The position numbers and the translations under genes were made by a program. From the NCBI GenBank assembly GCA_036897095.1, contig JAYMSP010000187.1, positions 1-64,000 on the forward strand: a stretch of DNA of 64,000 nucleotides, read 5' to 3'. Under the pieces are notes generated by a model, which worked only from the letters and a program-made list of their open reading frames with translations, did not search any database and was not told the origin of the DNA. Positions 10,702 through 23,475 of this stretch are shown here, one piece after another. Position 1 is the first letter of the stretch; each line of letters begins with the position of its first letter. This DNA comes from Plantago elongata. Its lineage: Eukaryota; Streptophyta; Magnoliopsida; Lamiales; Plantaginaceae.

Positions 10702-12734
10702 GAGTACTTGCTTTTATCGTACTGTTAGTACATAATATTGATATAGTTCTATCCATCTTTCCTTGTAAAATTGATTTGTGTGCATATTCTTTTTCTTGGT
10801 GTTGTTACTATTTTTTCTTGTTTCTTGATGAGATATTTTTTGTTTGAATTGTTGAATAATGTACTGAGCGAACATACTTTTTGTTGATATAGTAGTATTG
10901 TTTATGACATGTACGCGTTTGTAGCCCAGATAATATATTTTCAGTTTGTTTGATTCGATAAACATTCTAATTTACCTTCGTTATAAGCTGAGTTTTGTTA
11001 TAATATAATTTTGAAACTTTTATGAAGAAAAAAAAGAACCCTATTGAATTAATTCAGTTCACCGATGGAGCTAGCAACTTGAGCATTCATGTGCTAGATT
11101 TGCTAAAAATAGAGAGTCGTCAATGGCAGTTTCTTATTATTTGTCTCTTACTTCTAAATGTTGTTGTAGACAAGTAGCAATTAAGAGACATGGCCAAATT
11201 CAGTACAAGAGTAAAATTTAAGTGAAATACAGTACATATAATTTATATAATTTGAGACAATTTAACTCAACTTTTATTTCAAATAATTTATAAATTAGTT
11301 TACAAACTAAATTAATTTGTTTATTTATATAATCAGACACACTAATTAAGGCCTCTTAGGTCTTTCTTTTTCTTTATTGAAAATAAAGGTTATTAGTTTC
11401 ACCATCCTTATCTAAAAAATTACAATTTTTGTTTAGGTCAAACGAAAAGAATTTAGCCTTAAACTATACATTTATTGTTCTAACGAGTACAAAATAAGAT
11501 AAAAACTATACTAGCCATAAAGAAAAGTAAAATGTTTCACCGGGTTAAGATTTATATAAAAGAAATCATTAAATTACCACTAAAGGTATTCAAATTGACT
11601 ATATTGCGAATATCTTACTTTAAGAAAGTGGTAAAAATTAAATTAATGTAATATACAGTCTTTATATACAAGTAAGAGATAGACTTCTCTTTTTTTTACT
11701 TTGTCTTTAATGTTTTCCATGTCTATTTAAATAAACTTTCCCTTATTTTTTTTGGAAAATAAATTACTACATGGAAAGTGAAAGAAAAAATTATATAGTA
11801 ATTCAATTTTCGTCACATATGGTGAAACTTGACGATGATTTAAAATGAAGGAATTATTTTATGCCTTTTACTTCACCCTTTTAATTTAAGTATGATCATA
11901 ACGTATATGAAAGTTTATGTATTACGAACATACAACTGACCGTTTATTTTTAAATTTTAAATTCAAACGCTTGTTTCCCGCGCTCAAAATTTGACTCTAC
12001 ACGACTCTATTGATACTCCACGTTTCGTAAAACTCGATTCATACTTCCATAGTCCCATGATAATCAACAATCCAACACGTGAAAATTCGTATAGAGTTTG
12101 CAAAGGGAAATATACCATAAGAAGTAACCAAAATTGTGAATAAAATCTTGTGAGTTTTACTTTTACATACCATTGGAGATTTTTAACCAAAACCCTAACC
12201 AGTTTGCCAGTTTTACCAGTGTGTAATGTAACAAGTAGAAGAAGAAGAAGAAGAAAGACCTCTTTCACTTGTTGATCCGAGCCCTAGAATTTGCAATCGT
12301 ACGGTCATCTTTTTTCTTGCTCTTTTTTCCATTCATGCTTATCACTCTCTTCAACCTCGTTCTTCTTGCACAACAACTCAAACACTAGTAGTCTCTTTGT
12401 TGGAGTCTTGAAAAGAAGACTAAAACCCTTTCGTTTTCGTCTCTGTCTGGTGAAAACAAATTGAAAACGACTTCACTCGTCACTCAATACTACTCACTTA
12501 AACTCTTACACCGCTTAAAATTCGAACACCCATTTAAGCAAAATCAATTCTTGATCGATTGCGTCACAGAAAAGTTGATGCGGTGGTGAAAGTCTAAACC
12601 TTGAGTCGGTTCAAGAGGAAAAGAATTGATTTTTATTTTCTTGTTTTGTTTTGCTCTGTGTGTGTCATTAAAGTAAGTAGTGCTACTTTTTTGCTCGGCA
12701 ATTTTGCTATATATATGTATCTACATTTGAGCAG
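10702..12734. other. Intergenic: GPAT 3' region and Pumilio 5' leader
   Basis: AT-rich sequence without a supported gene. A GAA microsatellite lies near 12234-12258. The last few hundred bases, rich in C and T, are likely 5' UTR and promoter of the Pumilio gene. Confidence 0.5.
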
Positions 12735-15700
12735 ATGATTACAGATAACCGAAGAAACATGTCTGAGAGAGGTAGAAGCGGTGGAGAGGAATACTCGGAG
12801 GAGTTGGGGAGGATTTTGAGGGATAGAGTTGCAGCTCAGGTGGAGGTGAATGAGATGGAGAGGGAGCTTAACCTTCTCCGGAGCGGCTCGGCGCCGCCTG
12901 TGGTGGACCGGTCGTTAGGTGGTCGGTTTGGTGTTGGGGATGTTAGTGAGGAGGATATTAGGTCTGATCCGAAATATGCTGAGTATTACTACCAACATGT
13001 GAATATGAACCCTCGGTTGCCGCCTCCTTTGCAGGCGAAGGACGATTGGAGGTTGCCGGGGAGGCGGTCGCAGGGTCAGGGTGGTAATTTGGGGGGTCAG
13101 GTGATTGGGGATAGGAGGAGGGCGAATAGGGCTGGTGGTGTTGGTGGTGCTAGTGGGAGTGAGTCACTGTTTTCCATGCAGCCGAGTTTCGATTTGGGGA
13201 ACGAGGAGCATGTGGGGATGAATGAATGGGGTGCTGATGGATTGAGTAATTTGCCTCTTATTGCTCAGGTTGAAAATTTGGAATAAAAAGCTTGATTTGT
13301 TTGTTTTGTGATTTTTTTCTTGAATTGGTAGATGTTTGTAATCATGTTTTGATGCCAAGCTATCACATGTTGCTATCTGTGTGTTTTTGTCAAATTTGAT
13401 CGGTATCTTTTTTTTACTTGCTTTCTGATTTTTTCTTGAATTAGAAGATGAGCATAGTCATGTTTGAAAGCTAAGCTATCTTAAATGTTCCTATTTGTTT
13501 TGTTTTTTAAAGTTAGAAATGAGTTTCTTTTGGCTGTTTTGTGATTGTTTCTTGAATTAGTAGATGTGTTTAGTTGTATTTGAATGTTAAGCTATCACAT
13601 GTTTTGCTATTTGGTTTGTATTTTAAAGTTTGAAAGATGGAGTTTCTATTTGCTAGTTTTGTGATTATTTCTTGACTTAGTAGATGTATAGCCTTATCTG
13701 AATACTGAAGCATCATATAGTATTCAGTATGTTTCTTAAAGCTGGAGAGAAAAGGTCACATTTGCTTACATTGTGAATTTGTGATTTTCAGATTGGCTTT
13801 TAAATTTGAAACAGAAAGTTTTATTTGCTTGTGTTATGATCATTTGCACCCATATCTGAATGCTAAACTATCATAATCATATGTGATGCTATATGGTTTG
13901 ATTTTTAAACATGTGTTGCTATTTGATGATCATACTTGATGTATTTGTTAATGCTAATGTGCGTTGCTATATTTGGTCTCATATGAAGCACTGATCTTTG
14001 TGTGTGTTGGATATTTAGTGTTTCACCGTTACCTGGATGTTTTTTCTTGGGTTGTTGTCTACAGCAGGTTAAGTAACCTTTTGTCCACTAATTTAACGTT
14101 TCAAAATTATGGTTCTTTATGATGTGATTAGATTTCACATGGTTGAGTTCTGGTGATGGAGATATAGTTTGTTTGAAATTCATTGCTGTTTATATTCTAA
14201 ACATATATCATATATGGAATGGTCTTTGATTGAAAGATGTCTTGGGGCTGTAATTTTTATGACCCTGGTAATTTGAATTTGTACGAATCCAAATTAATGG
14301 GAAGACATATGTTCAAGTGTGTGATGTGATTGGTTCTCGCTTTGAGTCGAGTAGTCATCATACGGTGAAGACAAGTGTAACCAAATGTAGCCTGCACTCT
14401 GTTGGAAGAATTCCTTTTTGGGTTAGGGTTGCATTAAAAATTCAGTTACGTCATGCTTTTTTCACAATAAAATGCATCTTTTTCCCTTATTTGAATAGGG
14501 CGGGAACGTGGTTTCGTTGATTTATGTAAAATACCTTGTAGTGATGTCCATTCTTTTTTATGTTTACATTTAGTAGAAGATGTTTCATGGATCAGATTTA
14601 TGTCACGTGTTTTTACATAGCATTACGTGTGCTTGGCTTAGCAGCTTCTTCACTTAAATAACATTGCAGATTTATTTAGAATATGATATGCATATCCAAA
14701 AAATACTATTTTGCATATTAAAATATGCTTGGATGAAGTTTTCTGAAAATATTATTATTTTCCTCTCGTTTCCCTTTTCCTTGATTTGATCTGTTTGTTT
14801 TGCTTTCTGCTGATTTGATATGATAAATTTTGTCATTTCACAACATTCATTGTCATACAATATTATCTGTGGTATTATATTATGTGTGAATTATGCATAT
14901 TATTTGTGCAATGTAATATTTTTTTCAGTTGCATGCAACTTGCTCAATCACGACTCTTTTTCCCGTTACAGGATGATCAAGGTAACCCTGCTTCCAGTTT
15001 TGCAGCCAGCCGCACGTTTGAAGGCGCTGAATCTTCTGAATTGCGTGCATCACATTCAGACAGAAACATGCAGCGCATCTCATCTCTCAAGAACATCAGT
15101 TCATCAGTCTCGCATACTTACTCTCCAGCTTTTGGCGCATCTTTGTCTCAAACTGCTACTCCTGATGCTCAAGTTTTAGCCAGAGTTGCTAGTCCTCGTT
15201 TGCCTGCTGTTGGGCCAACAAGGCTGAGCTCATTTGATAGGAGAAGTATAAACGTGTCAAAATCTTATAGCGATGTGTTAGATATGACTGACTCTTCGGC
15301 TCTTGCTGATGCTATATCAAGCATGAGCCTATCTGTGGATAACATGGTGGACGAAAGGAGACTTCCTGAACCTCAACTACCTGAGTTCGGGAGGAATCAG
15401 CATCCCTCGAAACAGCACCCTTTCATCAATGGCCCTCGCACACCGACCTTGAATATTGGTCCGAGTTCACCATCTCAGTATCCAAATATTGCGAGTCACG
15501 GTTATCCAGCATCACCATTGGCGTTAGGAACTCCGGGGATTGAAGGAAGGGCATTTGGCGGAAGCCCAAGTTTGGGTGCGAATTCATTTGCCAGTGCAGC
15601 TGAGCTGAGAAACTTTGCTAGACTTGCGAATCGTGGACCAGGCAATGGTTTGCCAACGATGGATCCAACTTATCTGGAATATCTAGCATCAAATGGATAT

Positions 15701-16162
15701 TCAGCTGCAGCTCTAACCAACTTGATGGCAAACCGAGGATCTCTAGTGAGTAGAGAAAGAGAGTTTCTGGCACTTGAGAAAGCATACTTCGATGCGCTGG
15801 TTCAGAAGTCACACTACGGATTGTCCACTGGAACATCATTAAATCTGACTCACGGTGCTTTTGGGAACACTGGTTTTGGTCTTGGTTATCCCTATGCTGC
15901 AAACCCAATGAGCCCCATGTTCCCAGACTCTCCCATTGGACCTGGTGGTTATCCTTCAGGTTTAAGGAACATACCTGGCGGATTTGGGAGTCCATGGCCA
16001 GTTGATCCTTCTGGTAATATAGGTGGAAATTTTGCGTCCTTACTCGATGAGTTCAAGGGAAATAAAGCTAGGTGTTTTGAGCTGGCAGAAATTGCAGGTC
16101 ATGTGGTTGAATTCAGGTGAATATTTTTGGCTGGTGCTTTTTTCCTTCTTTTTATTATTTAT

Positions 16163-16258
<96 letters not shown>

Positions 16259-18543
16259 CATCATCATCATCATTTCCTAATGTTTACAAGCTCATGACTA
16301 TTTTTCTTTTGACAGTACGGACCAGTATGGAAGTCGCTTCATACAACAGAAGCTTGAGACAGCTAGTACAATGGAGAAGGACATGGTGTTCCATGAAATC
16401 ATGCCCCGAGCTCTCGCATTGATGACAGATGTGTTTGGTAATTATGTCATCCAAAAGGTAAACTGCAATTTGCCTCCTACGTAGTGCAACTGTGAACCTG
16501 TGGTACACGTCACCACATTGATGAGAATGAATACATAATTGTGTGTACTGCTACTTCTAATGCCTTCTAATCCTCCTTTCCTTTCAGTTCTTTGAACATG
16601 GAAGTCCGTCCCAGATTCGGGATCTGGCTGAGGAGCTTATGGGACATGTGCTAACCTTGAGCCTCCAGATGTATGGCTGCCGTGTCATCCAGAAGGTAGT
16701 TTCAGACTCTGACTGTGCTAGTGATAGCTTCACTTGCTTTTCATTTCCTCGATTTTTTTTCAATCTAACAGCGGCAATCTTAAGTCCCACATGTGAATCA
16801 ATCAATTACTGTTCTACGGACTTCATGTGCACTGATTGCACTAACATTTCACATTAAATGTGCATACAGTGCACACCACACACACACAACAACAACTGTA
16901 CACGTAATTCAGCTTCAGGTGCATGTTTAACTATATCTGCCATTTTCAAAACAAAATCCTTGCTGCTTAATGATTTTGGGATGTCTTCTTTGTAACATGT
17001 TCAGGCAATTGAGGTCGTTGAACTCGATCAACAGACCAGAATGGTACTGGAGCTTGATGGGTATGTGATGCGATGTGTACGTGATCAGAATGGGAATCAC
17101 GTGATTCAGAAGTGTATTGAGTGCATACCTGAAGCTGCCATTCAGTTCGTGGTGGACACATTCTACGAACAGGCTGTTGCACTGTCCACTCATCCATATG
17201 GATGTCGGGTTATACAGGTTTGAAACCAAATATTTGTCACCATTACATTAAGTTTGTGTACAATTCAACTTAACAATAGATGGAAAGATAGTTTTGATCC
17301 TTCTTAACTTAATGTCTTTTATATTACAGAGGGTTCTTGAGCACTGCCGCAAGCCAAGTACCCAGAGCATGATCATGGATGAGATCATGCAGTCTGTAAT
17401 CATGCTGGCACAGGACCAGTATGGAAACTACGTCATTCAGGTTAGCAATAATCTTAGAGGGCATTGTTTATTACTTAAGTTACAAATGTGAGCCGTAGTT
17501 ATCAGTATCCTCAAATGTTTTTTGTCAGTCTAGCACAAAAACAGTGCAATGTTTGATACTTTAATGTCATAGCTTCTAATGCTGCGGTTCATTTATGATT
17601 GTTAATTCAGATGGAAAATGGATTACCATAGCACATTTAGTTACCTACAAAGAACTGGAAGACCTCGATAAGTGGATATCATTTGTTGTCAGACTAAGTA
17701 GTGCAATGTGTTGCTATGTTAAAACTGGAAAACTTTATTTGTTTCTCACGATAGATTGTTGATTCTAATTTTCATTACAGCACGTACTGGAGCACGGGGA
17801 GCCGCATGAGCGAACGGCCATCATCAAGCACCTGGTGGGAAAGGTTGTCCAGATGAGCCAGCAGAAGTTCGCTTCTAATGTGATTGAGAAGTGCCTGTGT
17901 TTTGGAACACCTGAAGAACGCCAGGTGTTTGTGGATGAGATGATTGGCAACAGCGAGGAGAATGACTCGCTTCAGGTTAGTTGGTTAACATTTTCATTGA
18001 ATGGTAGACTGCTAACAAGTTTTCTCTATTCCAGCCCAATATTTTCTCATTGGTGCCATTAATATCAGATTCCAACCAATCTTGTACTCATTGTTACTTA
18101 TAGAATTATACCATAATGGCATGGTCCCAAAGACTAACAGATCCATATTTTTATGTCATTTAGGTACTGATGAAGGACCAGTTTGCAAATTACGTCGTGC
18201 AGAAGGTCCTGGAGACATGTGACGACCAGCAGCTGGAGTCGATTCTGAACCGGATAAAGGTTCATTTGAATGCCTTGAAGAAATACACCTACGGGAAGCA
18301 TATTGTAGCCCGTGTAGAGAAACTTGTTGCTGCTGGAGGTACATTCACATCTTCCGAATTACTCACGAATCATTTTGCTGCCTATTGCACATAAGTTGCA
18401 CCATTTTAAACATAACAACCTTCACTCTTGCTTTCTCCTAAACATGAAAAATGTCAATGCTGTTAGTTTCTTAACACTGTTCTTGTTTGTACCGTGCAGA
18501 GAGTAGGAGGATAAGCATCATGTCTTCATCCACGTCTGCATGA
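12735..18543 (+). CDS. Pumilio-family RNA-binding protein (APUM)
   Basis: Nine exons: 12735-13268, 14972-16116, 16316-16457, 16588-16695, 17005-17217, 17330-17440, 17781-17975, 18164-18338 and 18500-18543. All phases close, giving 888 residues. The N-terminal half is the plant NABP region ([30 protein letters not shown]). The C-terminal PUM-HD has eight repeats starting near [16 protein letters not shown]. The repeat triads read SRFIQ, NYVIQ, CRVIQ, NHVIQ, CRVIQ, NYVIQ, SNVIE, NYVVQ. By the known PUF code these would read UGUAUAUA, the canonical motif. The protein should bind 3' UTRs in the cytoplasm and lower translation or stability. An in-frame second Met at 12759 is also a possible start. 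The family is certain; it resembles the APUM1-6 group, exact member not resolved. Confidence 0.95.
13303..13890. repeat. Diverged tandem repeat in Pumilio intron 1
   Basis: A unit of about 116-120 bases recurs four to five times. It is marked by cttgaatt.gtagatg starting near 13319, 13435, 13551 and 13671, each followed by a version of gctaagctatcacatgttgctat. Later units are more diverged. It lies wholly within the 1.7-kb first intron. Confidence 0.75.
16153..16273. repeat. Palindromic trinucleotide microsatellite in a Pumilio intron
   Basis: A run of (ATA/TAA)n switches near 16206 to (ATT)n and then to (ATC)n, ending at 16273, just 42 bases before the exon 3 start. The AAT and ATT halves are complementary, so the single strand can fold into a long hairpin. 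The run lies close to a 3' splice site. Confidence 0.95.
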
Positions 18544-19658
18544 GCGTGATAGGGAGGAAAGTGTACAGCTAACGGAGGATAGTCTGAGCAAACTTGGTCC
18601 AGCTGTGATGCGGTTCTTTCTATATTTTCTGGTGGAAGAGCCTTTGTTGAGATAATAAAACAGTGTTTTGTTGGCTGGTTGTATACTTATGCAGTTGTAC
18701 ATTTTTAGTTTTGAGATTATACATATATATCCATAGAGAGGACTGGACAGGACAGGCTAATGGAGAGGCTGAGAATGATGCCGCCCTGGAGATGAGAATA
18801 TAGGTTTACTGTACAAGTCGAGTCGAGGGAGGCTGTAAAGAGAAAGCGGATGAAAAAACCTGTAGTTTTCGTTCCTGAGTGATGGTACAGACGCGTTTCC
18901 CCACTGTGAAGATGAGAGAACCATCAAAACATCTTGTACTATGTTAGAACAACATATGTTTTTCTTTTCCTGTTGGAAGTTACAACTTTAAACCCTTTTA
19001 GCAACTCTTTTTACATTTAAAACAGTTTTTACTGTTTGTTTGTGCTAGCCTTATTTTTCTTTGAGCTGATCTGTTATGCTTTGTGGTTTAAATTTTGGCA
19101 CTTTATTTGCCCACAAATCACACTACTAATGCACAAGATTTGGCAGCCACATACAATAAGCAGACACCATTTTTCTCAAACATGTGATTTGACTCTTGTA
19201 TTGCAGTTTCTTAAATCGTTTTTGCTATTCAACCACTTTAAGAACTCATGTATATATGCTTTTACTATATGATCATACATGTAGAGATTATAGATAGGAT
19301 AGCCGATAGCCATCGAATTAGGAATTCGTTGGAATCGTTCCGATAAACATATCGGATGGAATTGAAAGATTGAATAGGAAATAACAATTTTACTCTTACT
19401 TTTGTAGCTCATGGTAAGAAGTAAAAACTTTATGACATTCATGTCCACGATTTTAGCCACTAACACGATCATTAAGAGTGAAATTTAACGGTTAAGTTAG
19501 TGGCCTGTGACTTCCTTACTTCTAGAAGATCGTGCTACTCGTTTAAATCCACTCTACTTATACTACTTAAACACTCACTAATCACTAAAGTTTTTATCAT
19601 TAACTTCATCTCTGCCAGATTTGCAAGACAATAATCTCAATCACATCTCCAAAGCAAA
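18544..19658. other. Pumilio 3' UTR and intergenic region
   Basis: The first several hundred bases are likely the Pumilio 3' UTR (aataaaac near 18653 is a possible poly(A) signal). The remainder is AT-rich and I see no gene in it. Confidence 0.5.
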
Positions 19659-20564
19659 ATGTCGAAGTTTTCATTCTTGCTTCTCCATCTCTTCACGATC
19701 ATCCTTCTCACCGGTAATTACCGATTTCACCACTCTTCCTAGTACAACTCGCTTTGTAGTCGGTGTACAGTTACCCATGCCTTGTACTAGTTCTCTTGAT
19801 TAATGTTAATTTACCTTTAGAAAAATAACTTTTCGTCCGTTAAGAGGTTCTAAAAACTGACAACTTGTTTTCATTTCTTGATTGCAGATGGAACTCGACT
19901 CATTGTAGTGAACAACTGCGACGAAGACATCTGGCCAGGAATCCTCGGAACCGGAAGCCACGAGACGCTAAACGAAGGCGGTTTTCATCTCGGGCGTGGC
20001 AAACAAGTCATCATCCAAGCGCCTGACCAGTGGTCAGGCCGTGTATGGGCTCGACAGGGCTGCGAATTCGACCAAAATGGAAACGGTACATGCCAGACCG
20101 GTGATTGCAACGGTCAACTACATTGCATGGGAGTTGGCGTCCAAACACCCGCAACCCTGGTGGAAATGACATTTGGGACAACTACAAACCCCATGCATTA
20201 TTTCGACGTGAGCTTAATTGATGGTTTTAACCTCCCGGTGTCTATGCTCCCGATAGGAGGTGGGAGAGGGTGCGGTGTGGCGGCTTGTGAGACGGATTTG
20301 AATGTTTGGTGCCCGCAGAATTTGGTTGAAAGGAAAGGGGAAAAGGTAGTGGGGTGTAAGAGCGCGTGTTTGGCCTATAAGAGCGATAGTTATTGTTGCA
20401 CCGGGGAGTATGCTAGTCCTGAAAGCTGTAAGCCCACACCGGTTGGACGTTTTTTCAAGGCGGTTTGTCCTAGGGCGTATAGTTTCGCATATGATGAGGC
20501 TAGCGGGCTCAAGACGTGTAGGGTGGCGAACCGGTATCTTATCACATTCTGTCCAACAAACTGA
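19659..20564 (+). CDS. Thaumatin-like protein (PR-5 family)
   Basis: Two exons (19659-19713 and 19888-20564, phase 1) encode 243 residues. Exon 1 supplies a hydrophobic signal peptide (KFSFLLLHLFTIILLT). The mature part has all 16 cysteines of the large thaumatin-like class, which form eight disulfides. The family signature GNGTCQTGDCNGQLHC is present, and the acidic-cleft residues appear kept (VWAR, VEMTFG, FDVSLIDGFN, YDEAS). Such proteins are secreted and act in defence against fungi or in stress; many bind beta-glucans. The single short intron right after the signal-peptide exon is common in the family. Exon 1 is short, but its splice sites (GT at 19714, AG ending 19887) and its phase are clean. 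Confidence 0.93.
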
Positions 20565-23475
20565 TGACATGGGAACGTTTTCTCTAGTATTAGTTTGCAT
20601 TGAATTAGGTTTTTGTTACTTTCATAGTTTGGATTCTTTGGCTGCCTTTAGCTACATTGTTCTTGCTTCCAATTTGTTAATTTGCTTCGAAGTTTGAATT
20701 GTTATCCTCTTTTTCTAGATTCGAAGATTTTTTGGACTTAGAATGTTTTATGAGCTTACATTGTGTTGAAAACTTGGGCCTGAAGTCCAAATAGAATCCA
20801 TATTTGTTACGATTGGGCCTCATTAATGACGTCAGTGAGGAGTGTAATTAATAGTGGAAATAGTTGGTGGGGAATAACCTGCTTGACACGTTAATTCTGC
20901 AAACTACCTACTAAAATTCAATAAAATATAGTCAAACAATTATTCTTAATTTTAATTTTCCTACAAGATGGAAAATTTCACATTATTATATTAAATATAA
21001 AATTGTAAATATAGATCATATAATTCTTCGACCAAGATCATTGAATTTCATTCTTAATTTGCTCTCATACTTTAAGAGCTCAATTCTCACTCCATTTCAT
21101 TTTAGTTTTTCTTAAGGTAACAACTAGAAGTAAAATCCTTTGATTAAGAATTGTGAAGTTAAACTCGTATCATAAATGAAATTCTAGAATTTTTTTAAAA
21201 ATATAAAAGAAATAATCAAGTGTATAACTATCAATAATATATAGCACTATCGAATCATAGTGCTCAAGCTCTCGTATATTTTTTAAATTGTTGAAGTGAA
21301 CACTCAGTTTAAAATTGTAAACTATGTGAGGATATGAACAATACTAAAACTCATAAGAGTCCTATAGTTTATTAGAGTCTATAAGAGTTCTACACAAATA
21401 CACAAAAATATACAATTATACTTTACTTGCCTTATTTATAATTTTCGCGGGTCGAGTCACAGGTATATGGGTCATATCAATATCCCCTCTTTTAGGGTTT
21501 TTCTCATTTTCCTCATTCTTCTTCTTCTTCTTTCCCCCCTCTTTCTCTTCCCCAATTAATCTAATACTCTCTTCGGCAATATATCCGCCATCCGGCCACC
21601 AATCTCAAATTCGATAGCATATTTGAGTAGCCTATGGTCCAATCTACCTTTCTACCGTTTTCGTCTTTTCATTTGGTTAACTTTTGAAAACGGTTGGCCG
21701 AAATCGAAGTTTTTCCGATTATCCTCTCCGGCGGATCTCCGATTACACAACACATATAAGTCATAACCTTGTCGTTTCCTCGATTTTTCAGGTTCCTTCT
21801 CTCAATTCTTCAATTTTTTTTCGTTTTTCGTTTGGTTTTGGTAATTTCTCCTACCAGTATATTTTGAGTGAAGTTGTTGATATTTGAACTTTAGTTGTGT
21901 ATGTTTGACCAGTAATTGTTGATGTTTGTGTGTCGAAACACAATTGATAATATTGAGCGATGTGTATATATGTGAGTGTGCTTTGTATGTTTTTTGTTGA
22001 TTTTTGTATAAAAATTATGTATGTTTTTGTTGATTTATTTTTCTGTTTTGGTGAAGTTTTGTTCTAGTTGTTTTTTGTTGATTTATGTATGTATATATAT
22101 TTTTTTCTGTGTTTGCTATTTCATTTGTTTTTGCTTTACCCAGATTAGTGTAGAAGTTGTTTATTTTATGCAAATGGTTTTTATTATGTTTGGTTGTATG
22201 TTTTTTGTTTATTCATGTATGTAAATTGTATATGGTTGTGATTTATCGAGGCCGGTATGTTTTGTTTGCTCTTGTGTATATCTGTGTGGTTTTTTTGTAT
22301 GTTTTTGTTGATTCGTGTATAAAAATTGTGTATGATTGTGTTTTTATCTAGACCAATATTTTGTATGCTTTTTGCATGTATATGTTTGGTTATTGTTGAT
22401 TTTTGTATAAAAACCGTGTATGTTTTTGTAAAGTCGTTGGGAATAAGACAATAGCTAAAGACAATAATAATGAATGTGTTGATCCAGCCAAGACATATCT
22501 GTGGAGCAGGATGAGGATGATGATTTTGATCAATCCGGTGACATATTGCAGATGAAGAAGAGAATGAAGGCGTAGAAGTTCATTGAATTTTAATTAGTTT
22601 ATTATTGAATAATTGGATTTGTTTACCATGAAAAATTGGATACCAAGATTATTTACATTTTGTAATATATTAATTTGTTTACCAATTTGTGTAGTATTGA
22701 CTAATTAATTTTTATATTTGTATGTGTTGATTTCTACATATTTTATAATTTGATTTTAGTAATTTTAACATCATTTTTCATCATTTTTATCATATACAAT
22801 TACATGTAAACTATAGACTATTATATATCAATTATATGTAATTTTATCTAAAATATTATCATTATTGGATGATTACGTAAGTCATACGATGAGCTGTAAG
22901 CTTAAAACAAATCATATCAACCCGGTCCAGCTGGGTCAACCCGTAAAAATCAAATAATATAATTTTGTGTGTAAATTATTTATATTTTCTATTATATAGG
23001 AAGACTCTCAAAGACTTTTAATATATTGTGGACTCTCCGAAAATTAATTCTATGAACAATTGTATTGTAAATTATATTCCCTCCAACTATAATGAACAAT
23101 ATAGAGTTTAATGAAGAAATAATTTATTTGAATAATTTATAATATGATTATAACATGAAAATATACAGTAAACTTGAATGAGATTTTTTATTATAAAAGT
23201 GTCCATCTAGGTTAAACTCCCTGATGAACAAGAGTCCTTCTAGAAACCAACGAGGCAGTTATAAAACAAATATCTGGATCAGTACTGGTTTAAGTTAACT
23301 AATCAAACTCCTAATTTTCCTTCCAAATGCGATTCTACCAATCTTCTTCTTCTTCATTCTTCTCCAGCTGACATAAATTTCATCATCTCCCTTCCATTTC
23401 TCACCTTCTTCTTCCCCAAATCAACCAATCACACTTCTTCTCTCTTCTCCAATTCCACACCTTCCGTCCAATCAA
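20565..23475. other. Intergenic, AT- and TG-rich, with possible gene fragment
   Basis: Between 21900 and 22440 the sequence is T/G-rich and loosely repeats tgtatgttttttgttgattttt-like text. At about 22500-22576 one frame reads an acidic then basic peptide (SVEQDEDDDFD, then LQMKKRMKA) before a TAG, which could be the last exon of a gene fragment. I see no matching upstream exons. The final 150 bases are CT-rich leader of the next gene. Confidence 0.4.

Noticed and set aside
12672-12734. Possible 63-base intron just before the Pumilio start codon
   Set aside because: GTAAGT and TTGAGCAG are present, but the length is below usual plant introns and it does not affect the protein.
16023-16280. 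Open frames of poly-isoleucine on both strands
   Set aside because: They are produced by the AAT/ATT microsatellite in the intron and do not encode a protein.
21240-21480. Possible LTR-like sequence
   Set aside because: It has no paired terminal repeat, primer site or coding domain, so I could not support an LTR element call.
22021-22351. Open frames rich in Phe, Val and Cys
   Set aside because: They come from T/G-rich repetitive sequence, look like hydrophobic noise, and have no start context or conserved motif.
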